Shown here: positions 55,286-63,410 of the stretch, one piece after another | Numbering within the stretch: the stretch's first letter is position 1 | Layout of the letters: each line of letters starts with the position of its first letter | NCBI GenBank assembly: GCA_963729295.1 | Contig: CAVSNJ010000025.1 | Span: 558,001 to 622,000, forward strand | From: DATJLY01 sp963729295 | Lineage (GTDB): Bacteria; Pseudomonadota; Alphaproteobacteria; ATCC43930; CGMCC-115725 | Direction: 5' to 3' | Length of the DNA: 64,000 nucleotides | Translations under genes and position numbers: made by a program | The notes under the pieces: model-generated | Databases searched by the model: none | What the model saw: only the letters and a program-made list of their open reading frames with translations | What the model was told of the DNA's origin: nothing

Positions 55286-56336
55286 TCCGCGCGCCCGCGC
55301 CAAGGGCCGCCTCGATACTCTGTGGCGCCGCGGCTGCGAGTTCCTCGGCTGCGACGCGGCGATGATGGGCGGCGCCATGACCTGGGTGTCGGAGCGCAAC
55401 CTCGTCGCCGCGATCTCGAACGCCGGCGGGTTCGGCGTCATCGCCTGCGGCGCCATGACGCCCGCTCTGCTCGCGGCCGAGATCGACGGCGCCTTCGCGC
55501 TCACCGACCGGCCGTTCGGCGTCAATCTCATCACGCTCCATCCCGAATTGCTGGCGCTCGCCGACGTGTGCGTCGGCCGGCGCGTCGGCCATGTCGTGCT
55601 GGCGGGCGGCGTGCCGGGCCAGGCCGCGATCGCGCGCCTGAAGGACGGCGGCGCCAAGGTCATCTGCTTCGCGCCGGCGCTGTCGATCGCGAAGAAACTC
55701 GTGCGCATGGGCGCCGACGCCATCGTCATCGAGGGGATGGAGGCGGGCGGCCATATCGGCCCGGTCACGACGAGCGTGCTGGCGCAAGAGGTTCTGCCGC
55801 AGCTTGCCGGCGTGCCGGTGTTCGTCGCCGGCGGCATCGGCCGCGGCGAGGCGATGCTCGCCTATCTCGAGATGGGGGCATCGGGCGTGCAGCTCGGCAC
55901 GCGCTTTGTCTGTGCGCATGAATCGATCGCGCATCCGCGCTTCAAGCAGGCCTTCATCCGCGCCGGCGCGCGCGACGCCGTGCCCTCGCCGCAGCTCGAT
56001 GCGCGCTTTCCCGTGATCCCGGTGCGCGCGCTCGCGAACGACGGCACGCGCGAATTCCTGGCGCTGCAGCGCGCCGTGATCGACCGCTTCGCGAAGGGCG
56101 AGTTGACGCAAAAGGACGCGCAGCTCGAGATCGAGCATTTCTGGGCGGGCGCGCTGCGCCGCGCCGTCATCGATGGCGATGTCGAGCGCGGCTCGCTCAT
56201 GGCCGGGCAGAGCGTCGGCCTTGTCACGCGCGAGCAATCGACCCGCGCCATTATCGGCGAGCTGATCGACCAGGCGGTTGACGCGCTGGCGCAGCGGGAA
56301 GAGTTCGGCTCCCTGGCCGAGGCGCCCGGAGAATGA
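55275..56336 (+). CDS. Nitronate monooxygenase-like (2-nitropropane dioxygenase family) protein
   Basis: The 353-residue FMN-dependent TIM-barrel protein has the N-terminal GGAMTWVSERNLVAAISNAGGFGVIACGAM segment, the VIEGMEAGGHIGP motif (His of the catalytic region) and the phosphate-binding VPVFVAGGIGRGEAMLAYLEMGASGVQLGTRF. Members oxidise nitronates or act as enoyl reductases (FabK-like). The substrate is not defined. It overlaps lysC and precedes ptsP closely, so lysC-NMO-ptsP is one transcription unit, although no functional link is obvious. Confidence 0.9.
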   Translation: MPPDPRARAKGRLDTLWRRGCEFLGCDAAMMGGAMTWVSERNLVAAISNAGGFGVIACGAMTPALLAAEIDGAFALTDRPFGVNLITLHPELLALADVCVGRRVGHVVLAGGVPGQAAIARLKDGGAKVICFAPALSIAKKLVRMGADAIVIEGMEAGGHIGPVTTSVLAQEVLPQLAGVPVFVAGGIGRGEAMLAYLEMGASGVQLGTRFVCAHESIAHPRFKQAFIRAGARDAVPSPQLDARFPVIPVRALANDGTREFLALQRAVIDRFAKGELTQKDAQLEIEHFWAGALRRAVIDGDVERGSLMAGQSVGLVTREQSTRAIIGELIDQAVDALAQREEFGSLAEAPGE

Positions 56337-56379
56337 AGCTTCATCGCCACGCGCGCGCGCGTCGGCGGACGTTGCGCTG

Positions 56380-58653
56380 ATGGAACCGACGGCGGCGGTC
56401 CCCGGATCCCGCCGCGTCCTGCGCCGGCTGCGCGACGTCATGGCCGGCTCGGGCACGGCGCAGCAGCGCCTGAACGACGTCGTGCGCATCATCGCCGGCG
56501 AGATGGTGGCGGAGGTGTGCTCGATCTACGTCATGCGCGCGGGCGAGGTGCTGGAGCTCTTCGCGACCGAAGGCCTGCGCCCGGAAGCGGTGCATAGGAC
56601 GCGGCTGCGCGTCGGCGAGGGGCTGATCGGCGTCATCTCCGCGACGGCGCGGCCCTTGGCCTTGGCCGATGCGCAGGCGCATCCCGATTTCGCCTACCGC
56701 CCCGAGACCGGCGAGGACATCTTCCACTCGCTGATGGGCGTGCCGGTGCTGCGCGGCGGCCGCGTCCTCGGCGTGCTCGCGGTGCAGAACCGCACGCTGC
56801 GCCACTACACCGAGGACGAGGTCGAGGCGATGCAGACGATCGCCATGATCCTCGCCGAGCTCGTCGCCTCGGGCGAGCTCGTCAACCCGCTCGAGCTGCA
56901 GCCGGCGAACGGCAACGGCATCCTGCCGGTGCGATTGGAAGGCGTGCGCATGCATGGCGGGTTGGCGCTCGGCGCCGCCGTGCTGCACGAGCCGCGCGTC
57001 CTCATCCGCCAGGTCGTCGCCGAGAATCCGCAGGCCGAGCTCGTCCGCTTGCGCGGCGCGATCGCGGCGGTGCAGCAATCGATCGACGAGATGCTGTCGA
57101 GCGGTGTCGCCGAAAGCGGCGAGCCGCGCGAGATCCTCGAAAGCTATCGCATGTTCGCGGCCGATCGCGGCTGGATGCACCGCATGGGCGAGGCGGTGCG
57201 CGGCGGCCTCACCGCCGAGGCCGCGGTGCAGAAGGTGCAGGACGAGACGCGCGCGCGGCTGCTGCAGGCGAGCGACCCCTATCTGCGCGAGCGCCTCGCC
57301 GATCTCGAGGATTTGGCGAACCGCCTGCAGCATCACCTCGCCGGCCGGCCGCTCAGCGCTGCGGCGGCGGCCTTGCCGGACGAGTTCATCCTGGTCGCGC
57401 GCAGCATGGGGCCGGCCGAGCTCCTGGACTACGACCGCGCGCGGCTCAAAGGCATCGTGCTCGAGGAAGGCTCGCCCACGGCGCATGTCGCGATCGTCGC
57501 CCGCGCGCTCGACATCCCGGCGATCGGCCGCGTCCACAACGTGCTCGAGCGCATCGACGCCGGCGATCTTCTCGCGATCGACGGCGAGGAGGCGGCCGTG
57601 TTCGTGCGCCCAAGCGAGGACGTGCAGCAGGCGGTCGAGCGCCGCATCAGCATCAAGGCCGGCGAGCGCCGGCGCTATGCCGAGCTGCGCGAGCTGCCGG
57701 CCGAGACGCGCGACGGCGTGCGCATCAGCCTGCAGCTCAATTCCGGCCTCGCCATCGACCTGCCGTTCATGGACATGACCGGCGCCGAGGGCATCGGGCT
57801 CTTCCGCACCGAGCTGCAATACATGCTGCGCGATCGCTTCCCGACCGTGGACGAGCAGGCGCAGCTTTATGGCCGCGTGCTCGACCAGGCCGGCGACCGC
57901 CCGGTCACGTTCCGCACGCTCGATGCCGGCGGCGACAAGCTCCTGCCCTACATGCCCGACGTCGTCGGCGAAGAAAATCCGGCGATGGGCTGGCGCGCCA
58001 TCCGCATCGCGCTCGACCGGCCGGCGCTCATGCGCCAGCAGCTCCGCGCCCTCATCCGCGCGGCCTCCGGCCGGCGCCTGCGCGTCATGTTCCCGATGAT
58101 CGCCGAATTGGCCGAGCTCGAGGCGGCGCGCGCCATTCTCGAGCTCGAGATGGAGCGCGCCTGGCGCCGCGACACCGATCCGCCGCCCAACGCCGTCGCG
58201 GTCGGCGTGATGCTCGAAGTGCCCTCGCTCCTGTTTCAGCTCGACCAGATCCTGCCGCGCGTCGATTTCCTGTCGGTCGGGACGAACGATCTGATGCAGT
58301 TCTTCTTTGCCTCGGACCGCGGCAATCCGCGCCTGGCCGCGCGCTACGATTCGCTGTCGCCGACGCTTCTGCGCGCGCTGCGCTCGGTCGCGGCGATGTG
58401 CGTGCGCCACCGCGTCGAGCTCTCGCTGTGCGGCGAGATGGCGGGCGATCCGCTCGACGCCGCGGCGCTCGTTGGCATCGGCTTCCGCAGGCTCTCGATG
58501 GCGCCGGGCTCGATCGGCCCGGTCAAGGCGATGATCCGGAGCCTCCATCTGGGCGCGCTCGGCGAATTCCTGGCGGCGTGGGAAGGGAGCCCGACCCGGA
58601 GCCTGCGCGACAAGCTCAGGGATTTCTGCACCGACCACGGCATCGAGCTTTAG
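56380..58653 (+). CDS. ptsP: Phosphoenolpyruvate-protein phosphotransferase PtsP (EI-Ntr)
   Basis: The 757-residue protein has an N-terminal GAF domain (about residues 20-170; EVCSIYVMRAGEVLELFATEGL) that marks the nitrogen-type enzyme I. The EI N domain has His369 in SPTAHVAIVARALDIP. The PEP-binding barrel has GIGLFRTELQYM, MFPMIAELAEL, GVMLEVPSLLF, SVGTNDLMQFFFASDR and Cys684 in SLCGEMAGDP. It phosphorylates NPr and then EIIA-Ntr, linking nitrogen and carbon state to potassium and phosphate regulation. NPr (ptsO) and ptsN are not in the window. Start ATG 56380 chosen from homology start; weak ribosome site. Confidence 0.96.
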   Translation: MEPTAAVPGSRRVLRRLRDVMAGSGTAQQRLNDVVRIIAGEMVAEVCSIYVMRAGEVLELFATEGLRPEAVHRTRLRVGEGLIGVISATARPLALADAQAHPDFAYRPETGEDIFHSLMGVPVLRGGRVLGVLAVQNRTLRHYTEDEVEAMQTIAMILAELVASGELVNPLELQPANGNGILPVRLEGVRMHGGLALGAAVLHEPRVLIRQVVAENPQAELVRLRGAIAAVQQSIDEMLSSGVAESGEPREILESYRMFAADRGWMHRMGEAVRGGLTAEAAVQKVQDETRARLLQASDPYLRERLADLEDLANRLQHHLAGRPLSAAAAALPDEFILVARSMGPAELLDYDRARLKGIVLEEGSPTAHVAIVARALDIPAIGRVHNVLERIDAGDLLAIDGEEAAVFVRPSEDVQQAVERRISIKAGERRRYAELRELPAETRDGVRISLQLNSGLAIDLPFMDMTGAEGIGLFRTELQYMLRDRFPTVDEQAQLYGRVLDQAGDRPVTFRTLDAGGDKLLPYMPDVVGEENPAMGWRAIRIALDRPALMRQQLRALIRAASGRRLRVMFPMIAELAELEAARAILELEMERAWRRDTDPPPNAVAVGVMLEVPSLLFQLDQILPRVDFLSVGTNDLMQFFFASDRGNPRLAARYDSLSPTLLRALRSVAAMCVRHRVELSLCGEMAGDPLDAAALVGIGFRRLSMAPGSIGPVKAMIRSLHLGALGEFLAAWEGSPTRSLRDKLRDFCTDHGIEL

Positions 58654-58773
58654 GTGTCGGTGCCGCCGCTCGCGCCGCAACCGCCGCGTTCGGTCGTTAG
58701 AATTTGTCTTTAGGCTGGCGCGTTGGTACAAGGCGGGGCGATATCCGAGTGCATTCGGGGGGACCGCTCCGCG

Positions 58774-60000
58774 ATGGCGAATACGTCGTCTCCGCCCGAG
58801 AGCCGCGGCGCCGACAAGCCGGCGGTTCGGCCGCGCGACACGGTGGGGGATTTGCTGCGCCGCACCCGCCAGGAGCAGGGCGTCGCGCTCGAGCAGGTCG
58901 CCGGCACGCTGCGCATCCGCTCCGCCTATATCACGGCGATCGAGCAAAGCCGCTACGACCGCCTGCCGGGCTCGGTCTATGCGCAGGGCTTCGTGCGCAC
59001 CTACGCCAATGCCCTGGGGCTCGACGGCGAGGAGGCGGTGCGGCGCTTCAAGCTCGAATCGACCGGGCTCGAGCCGCGCCGCGATCTGGCCTTCCCCATG
59101 CCGCTCACGCCGCGCAGCATGCCGGGCGGCCGCGTCGTGCTCGTGGCCTTCGTGCTCGCGGTGTGCGCTTACGCGATCTGGCACTATGTCTCGACGAGCG
59201 ACCGCGAGCGGCCCGAGCGCGTGGCCGCCGTGCCGAGCGAATTGCTGCCGCCGGCGCCCGCGCCCGCGGCACCGGCTGCTCCCGCCGCAGCGCCGGCTGC
59301 CGCCGGAACTGCCGCATCCCAGCCGCCGGGCCAAGCCGCACCTCAGACATCGCCGACCGCGCCGCTCCCGGGTGCGGTCACAACGACGGCGCTGCCACCG
59401 CCCGCGCCGGGCGCGGCCTTGGTGGCGCCGCCCGCGCCGTCACCCGCGACACTTTCGGGTCAGAGCGCGAGCCTCGCGCCGGCGCCGTCTGCTCCCGCCA
59501 CACAAGCGGCGTCGCCGAGCGCCGCCGCTACGTCTGCGGCACCGCTGCCGCCGGGCGCGGCCGTCGTGCCCGCGCCGGCGCCGGCCTCTGCGCCGGCATT
59601 GCCGCCGGGCGCGGCGCTCGTCCCCGCGTCGCCAAATCAAACGCAAGCCGGCGATCAGACGGCCGCGGCGAATGAGGCGGCCGCGCCGCAGGAGCCGGGG
59701 GCCCCGCGCGTCTATGGCGCGGTCGAGGGCCCGTCGCACATCACGCTCCTCGCCAAGCAGGATTGCTGGATCCAGGTGCGCGACGACAGCGATCCGGCGC
59801 AGCCGCTGGTGGCGCAGCGCACGCTCCGCAAAGGCGACAGCTATCGCGTGCCCGATCGGAGCGGCCTCGTCCTGCGCACCGGCAACGCCACGGGGCTCCA
59901 GGTCCTGGTCGACGACCATGCCGCGCCTGCGCTCGGCGGCACGGTGCGCAACGTGGCGCTCGACCCCGCGCGCCTCATGGCCGGCAACGCGCTCGAATAG
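58774..60000 (+). CDS. rodZ: RodZ-like cytoskeletal helix-turn-helix membrane protein
   Basis: The 408-residue protein has a cytoplasmic Xre-like HTH (DTVGDLLRRTRQEQGVALEQVAGTLRIR, then YITAIEQSRYDRLPGSVYAQGFVRTYA), one transmembrane helix (about residues 120-137, VVLVAFVLAVCAYAIWHYV) and a periplasmic DUF4115 domain at the end (ITLLAKQDCWIQVRDD, LVLRTGNATGLQVLVDD). A Pro/Ala-rich linker of about 170 residues contains repeated PPGAA(L/V)VPA motifs and is much longer than usual. RodZ anchors MreB for cell-shape control. In related genomes ispG follows directly; here a 3.4 kb segment intervenes. Confidence 0.92.
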   Translation: MANTSSPPESRGADKPAVRPRDTVGDLLRRTRQEQGVALEQVAGTLRIRSAYITAIEQSRYDRLPGSVYAQGFVRTYANALGLDGEEAVRRFKLESTGLEPRRDLAFPMPLTPRSMPGGRVVLVAFVLAVCAYAIWHYVSTSDRERPERVAAVPSELLPPAPAPAAPAAPAAAPAAAGTAASQPPGQAAPQTSPTAPLPGAVTTTALPPPAPGAALVAPPAPSPATLSGQSASLAPAPSAPATQAASPSAAATSAAPLPPGAAVVPAPAPASAPALPPGAALVPASPNQTQAGDQTAAANEAAAPQEPGAPRVYGAVEGPSHITLLAKQDCWIQVRDDSDPAQPLVAQRTLRKGDSYRVPDRSGLVLRTGNATGLQVLVDDHAAPALGGTVRNVALDPARLMAGNALE

Positions 60001-60212
60001 GCGCGGGAGCGCGATCTTTCAGCTTTGCACCGCGGACTTCATCCGGCGCTTCCATTGGGCGCTGGGAGGCTCCAACGGGACGGTCGGATTGACCGGCTCG
60101 GGTATGGCAAGGGTATTCGTTGGAAAGCGCGACCCTGAGAGGCAAATCAGCTAACGATTCGAATCACTTACAACTCATTGAATCAACACATCTTTTAATC
60201 TATATTGATGAT

Positions 60213-60818
60213 GTGAAAGACAAAAAGGGCCTGCGAGCGCAGACCCAGCGCTCGCGTCTTACCGCGACCGTTCCCCTTGAGGGGAAACAGGATCGCCTTC
60301 GCCAACTAATCCTCTATGTGTCGAAGCGATGCGCAGCTGCGCAATGGATGGGGCTGACCAAACTAAACAAAATTCTGTGGAAAGCCGACTTCGATTCCTA
60401 TGCGGCACGAAAGAAGCCCGTAACGGGGCGCGCTTACCAACGCCTAGAGTTGGGGCCTGCGCCAAAAGAAATGAAGCCGCTTCTTGGCGACATGTTGCGG
60501 ACTGGATCGTTGCGGCTGGAACTTACCGATTTCGGCGATGGGATTGTCGAGCGCAGACCTATCGCCGAGATAGACCCTCGCATGCATTATTTTAGCGCGG
60601 AAGATCTGGACTTTGTTGAGGCTGCCATAAGTTACTACTGGGAAAAGACGGGCAAAGAGACTAGCGACGATTCTCATGGCGTAGCATGGAAGTCGCGTGA
60701 GAACGGCGACCCCATATTTTATGAACTTGCATATCTATCTGATGCAGAAGTCTCTCCCAGACAAAGATTTGAAGTGCTAGAGCGCTCAAGGAAGAAAGCT
60801 GGCGGCCGCAGCCGATAA
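60213..60818 (+). CDS. Panacea (SocA/DUF4065) domain protein, candidate antitoxin
   Basis: The 201-residue protein (start GTG at 60213; an upstream TTG at 60120 would add 31 residues) carries the Panacea core: LRQLILYVSKRCAAAQWMGLTKLNKILWKADFDSYAARKKPVTGRAYQRLELGPAPKEMKPLL (about residues 35-95). Panacea proteins act as antitoxins for many unrelated small toxins (PanAT systems). The next gene, 5 bases downstream, encodes an 88-residue protein. The pair is AT-richer and less codon-biased than its surroundings, as expected of acquired defence modules. SocA-type proteolysis adaptor roles are the alternative. Confidence 0.8.
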   Translation: MKDKKGLRAQTQRSRLTATVPLEGKQDRLRQLILYVSKRCAAAQWMGLTKLNKILWKADFDSYAARKKPVTGRAYQRLELGPAPKEMKPLLGDMLRTGSLRLELTDFGDGIVERRPIAEIDPRMHYFSAEDLDFVEAAISYYWEKTGKETSDDSHGVAWKSRENGDPIFYELAYLSDAEVSPRQRFEVLERSRKKAGGRSR

Positions 60819-60823
60819 GCGGC

Positions 60824-61090
60824 ATGGCAAATGTCTATTATCATCCTGATTTCAACGCAGCTGCCGTCGCGTTGGGTGGCATTGCAAAAATAGACGCCGT
60901 TCTGGCTCCGCTGATTGACGCGCTACAACGCAATCCCTTCGCGTTCAAACTTATTGAGAATGAGTGGGTTCGCTGTCGTTACGCTGTAACAAAGCCTTTT
61001 GGCGATGTTCCCTCCCTCTTGGTTACATTCAACATAGACGATGATGGCGACGTGATTATGCAGTACGTGGAAGAACACTTTTCTTATTAA
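60824..61090 (+). CDS. Small protein next to Panacea gene, candidate toxin
   Basis: The 88-residue protein has no signal peptide or membrane segment. It reads YYHPDFNAAAVALGGIAKID, then LIDALQRNPFAFKLIENEWVR and YAVTKPFGDVPSLLVTFNID, with EEHFSY at the end. Helix-helix-beta-beta-beta order and size recall RelE/ParE-type toxins, but no catalytic residues can be assigned, so this is a weak analogy. Gene order (Panacea first, small gene second, 5-base gap) fits a toxin-antitoxin pair. Composition is AT-rich relative to the genome. Confidence 0.7.
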   Translation: MANVYYHPDFNAAAVALGGIAKIDAVLAPLIDALQRNPFAFKLIENEWVRCRYAVTKPFGDVPSLLVTFNIDDDGDVIMQYVEEHFSY

Positions 61091-61190
61091 GCCTTCTTCT
61101 GCCCGACGCTGCCAATACCCACAGAAATCGACGCTTGGCTTGCACTTCATCGCAAGCCCTGACACAGCGCGGGCTTGGTCGCCTCGATCC

Positions 61191-62243
61191 CTAAAACCGC
61201 TTCAGCCGCGGAATGAGGCGCTCGGCGTTGCCGTAGTCGATCGCCTGGAGCGTCGCCGGCGCGAGGCCGAGTTTCTTCATCGCGTCGCCGGTCATCGCCG
61301 CGGTGAAATAGGGATAGTCGCTGCCGAACATGAATTGCGAGGCGGGCGCCATCTTGAGCGCGCCGGCCATGACCGCCGGCCAGGCGGCGTTCGCCACGTC
61401 GAAATGGAGGCGCGCGATCTCGGCGGCGATGCCGTCGGGCGCGATCTCGTGCAGGTTCTTGAGCGGCCGCAGGATCGCGAAGAAGGCGTTCAACCGCTCG
61501 AACAGCGAGGGGAGCGCGCCGCCCGCATGCGAGAAGATCCACTTGATGTCGCGAAACTTGGCGAAACTTCCCGCGAGCAGCAGGCTCGTCACCGCGCGCA
61601 CCGTGTCGAACGGCACCTCGAGCACCGAGGGGCCGATGCCGAGGATGTCCTCGCAGCAGGCGGGGAAAGTCGGATGGATGAAGACCGCCGCCTTCCTGCG
61701 GTTGAGCTCGGCGAAAATCGGCTGGAACATCGGATCGCCCGGCCATGTGTCGCCATAGGAGCTGGCGATGCCGACGCCGTCGGCCTTCAGCTCGTCGAGC
61801 GCGTGCTCGATCTCGTCGAGGCTCGCATCAACGTCGATCATCGGCAGCAGCGCGAAGAGGCCGAACCGCCCCGGATGGTCGCGCATCAGCCCGGCGGCAT
61901 AATCGTTCGACGCGCGCGCGACCCGCTTTGCGAGTTCGGGCCCGCCGCCCCACCAGTTCTCGTGCAATGACGACATCGACAGGATGGCGGTGCCGACGCC
62001 GCCCTTCTGCATGTCGTCGAGCGTCTTCTCGACGGTCCAGCCATTGGTGAAGGGCAGGCCCTGGCCCTTCTTCTGCGCCCAGGCGAGGTCTGCCTCCTTC
62101 CACGCCGGCGAGTAGAAATGGTGATGCACGTCGATGCGGCGCGGCCGGCCTTGGCCCAACGCAAGGCCGGGGACAAGCGCGCCCGCGCCGATCGCCGCGA
62201 GGCCGCCCAAAAATTCGCGGCGGCCGGTCGCGAGCGGCATCAT
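61191..62243 (-). CDS. Tat-exported amidohydrolase family protein
   Basis: The 350-residue amidohydrolase 2/ACMSD-type TIM-barrel protein has a twin-arginine signal (TGRREFLGGLAAIGAG, cleavage near ALGQG). Metal-site motifs are IDVHHHFYSP (HxH), AAVFIHPTFP, WIFSHAGGALPSLF and FMFGSDYPYFTAAM. The enzyme would act in the periplasm on an unknown aromatic or carboxylate compound. Its ATG overlaps the stop of the binding-protein gene (ATGA), so the two probably handle the same compound. Confidence 0.9.
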   Translation of the reverse strand: MMPLATGRREFLGGLAAIGAGALVPGLALGQGRPRRIDVHHHFYSPAWKEADLAWAQKKGQGLPFTNGWTVEKTLDDMQKGGVGTAILSMSSLHENWWGGGPELAKRVARASNDYAAGLMRDHPGRFGLFALLPMIDVDASLDEIEHALDELKADGVGIASSYGDTWPGDPMFQPIFAELNRRKAAVFIHPTFPACCEDILGIGPSVLEVPFDTVRAVTSLLLAGSFAKFRDIKWIFSHAGGALPSLFERLNAFFAILRPLKNLHEIAPDGIAAEIARLHFDVANAAWPAVMAGALKMAPASQFMFGSDYPYFTAAMTGDAMKKLGLAPATLQAIDYGNAERLIPRLKRF

Positions 62244-63247
62244 TTCGTCTCCGGCTTCATGGCCTCCTTGTAATAGGCGAGATCGATATAGCGCGACGGC
62301 GATCCGAGCTCCTTCTTCGGCGTCGCGAATTCCTGACGCAGGGCGAGGACCGTCCGCACGCCCGCCATGTCGAAGCGCGCCTGCGGGAAATACCCGGTCT
62401 TCGGGCCGAGGATGACGCCCGCTATCCGCTCTGCCATCGGCTGCGGGATGTTGGGGTTGTGCTTCATCAGGAGTGCCACCGCGGCGGCACGGTTGGCGGG
62501 CGCGCGCAGCCACTCGGTCGCGGCGACCCAGCCGCGGATGAAGCCGACGAGCTCCGTCCGGTGCGTCTTCGCCCACGAGCGCCGCGTCGCGCCCACGGAA
62601 CTGTGGTAATGGCCGAGGACCGGGGCCGCGTCGCCGAGGATGGTGAAGCCCTTGTCCGCGGCCAGGAGGTCGAAGGGCGTGTTGAGCAGGGTCGCGGCGT
62701 GGCCCTTTTGCAGCAGGTCCTGGAAGCGCTGCAACGTGCCGCCGACGGCGACGAGCTTGTAGTCGCCCGGCTTCAGGCCGTTCTTCTGCAGCATCTTCTC
62801 GAGCACGAAGGCAAAGCCGGTCGTGATCGCATCGACCGATATCTCCTTGCCCTTCAGATCCTGGTAGGTCTTGACCTCGGGCACCGCGCCGAGATGAAGG
62901 AAGCCGTTATCGCCGCCGACGAAGGCGATGAGATCGGCCTTGCCCTCGATCTTCGCTTCGCCCTCGCCCGAATCATAGGCGATGACGTTGTCGATCGCGG
63001 TCAATCCGATATCGAACTTGCCGGCGATCAGGTTGGTCATCTGGAAGACCGACCCGGGCGTTTCCGTGATGTGCGGCGCGATCCCGTTCTTGGCGAAGAA
63101 GCCTTGCGTTTCCTCGACCCAGAAGGGCCATTGCGAGCCCGCGCCGGGGAACAGGATGATTTCGAGCGTCTTCGTTCCCTGCGCCGCGGCGGCGAACGGC
63201 ACCAGGCCCAGTACGAGCGCCAGCGCGCGCAACCATGATCGTGTCAT
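62240..63247 (-). CDS. NMT1-like ABC transporter substrate-binding protein
   Basis: The 335-residue protein has a signal peptide (residues 1-22, ending FAAAAQG). The mature domain has the nitrate/taurine/thiamine-precursor fold: LEIILFPGAGSQWPFWVEETQGFFAKNG at the start, LIAGKFDIGLTAIDNVIAY, and LKGKEISVDAITTGFAFVLEK. It starts after a strong GGGAGGAACAA site and is coupled to the exported amidohydrolase. No permease or ATPase is adjacent. Confidence 0.88.
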   Translation of the reverse strand: MTRSWLRALALVLGLVPFAAAAQGTKTLEIILFPGAGSQWPFWVEETQGFFAKNGIAPHITETPGSVFQMTNLIAGKFDIGLTAIDNVIAYDSGEGEAKIEGKADLIAFVGGDNGFLHLGAVPEVKTYQDLKGKEISVDAITTGFAFVLEKMLQKNGLKPGDYKLVAVGGTLQRFQDLLQKGHAATLLNTPFDLLAADKGFTILGDAAPVLGHYHSSVGATRRSWAKTHRTELVGFIRGWVAATEWLRAPANRAAAVALLMKHNPNIPQPMAERIAGVILGPKTGYFPQARFDMAGVRTVLALRQEFATPKKELGSPSRYIDLAYYKEAMKPETK

Positions 63248-63316
63248 TTGTTCCTCCCTGTCGTTCGCATGATGCGGTTCGCGCCGCGCCAGGTAAAGGG
63301 ATCAGGGCGAGCGATA

Positions 63317-63359
63317 GTGCGGCGCGGGTTTTGAATGGTGCGGCGCGAGCTTTTGAATA
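63317..63359 (+). repeat. Tandem 21/22-bp repeat upstream of ispG
   Basis: Two adjacent units both begin GTGCGGCGCG and end in TTTTGAAT plus one base: 63317-63337 and 63338-63359. The second unit's TTGAAT is the likely -35 of the ispG promoter; the first holds a duplicate -35-like hexamer 22 bases upstream. A local duplication of the promoter's upstream part is the simplest reading. Confidence 0.7.
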
Positions 63360-63381
63360 GTCCCCGGAAAGGCGCTATATA
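63353..63381 (+). promoter_or_regulatory. Putative sigma-70 promoter of ispG
   Basis: TTGAAT (63353-63358) and TATATA (63376-63381) are separated by exactly 17 bases, close to the -35 and -10 consensus and unusual in this GC-rich context. The ispG ATG lies 29 bases after the -10. It implies ispG is transcribed independently of rodZ, which the inserted segment would otherwise separate from it. Confidence 0.65.
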
Positions 63382-63410
63382 GCGCTCGCGTCCCGTGAAG
63401 GAGTGGCTCG

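Noticed and set aside
56341..59334. Very long antisense open frame (nearly 1000 codons) opposite ptsP and rodZ
   Set aside because: It is rich in Arg, His, Gly and Ala with no motif and mirrors well-conserved genes. Such frames are expected on the reverse strand in GC-rich DNA. The same applies to long antisense frames opposite mutS, glnD and the Liv permeases.
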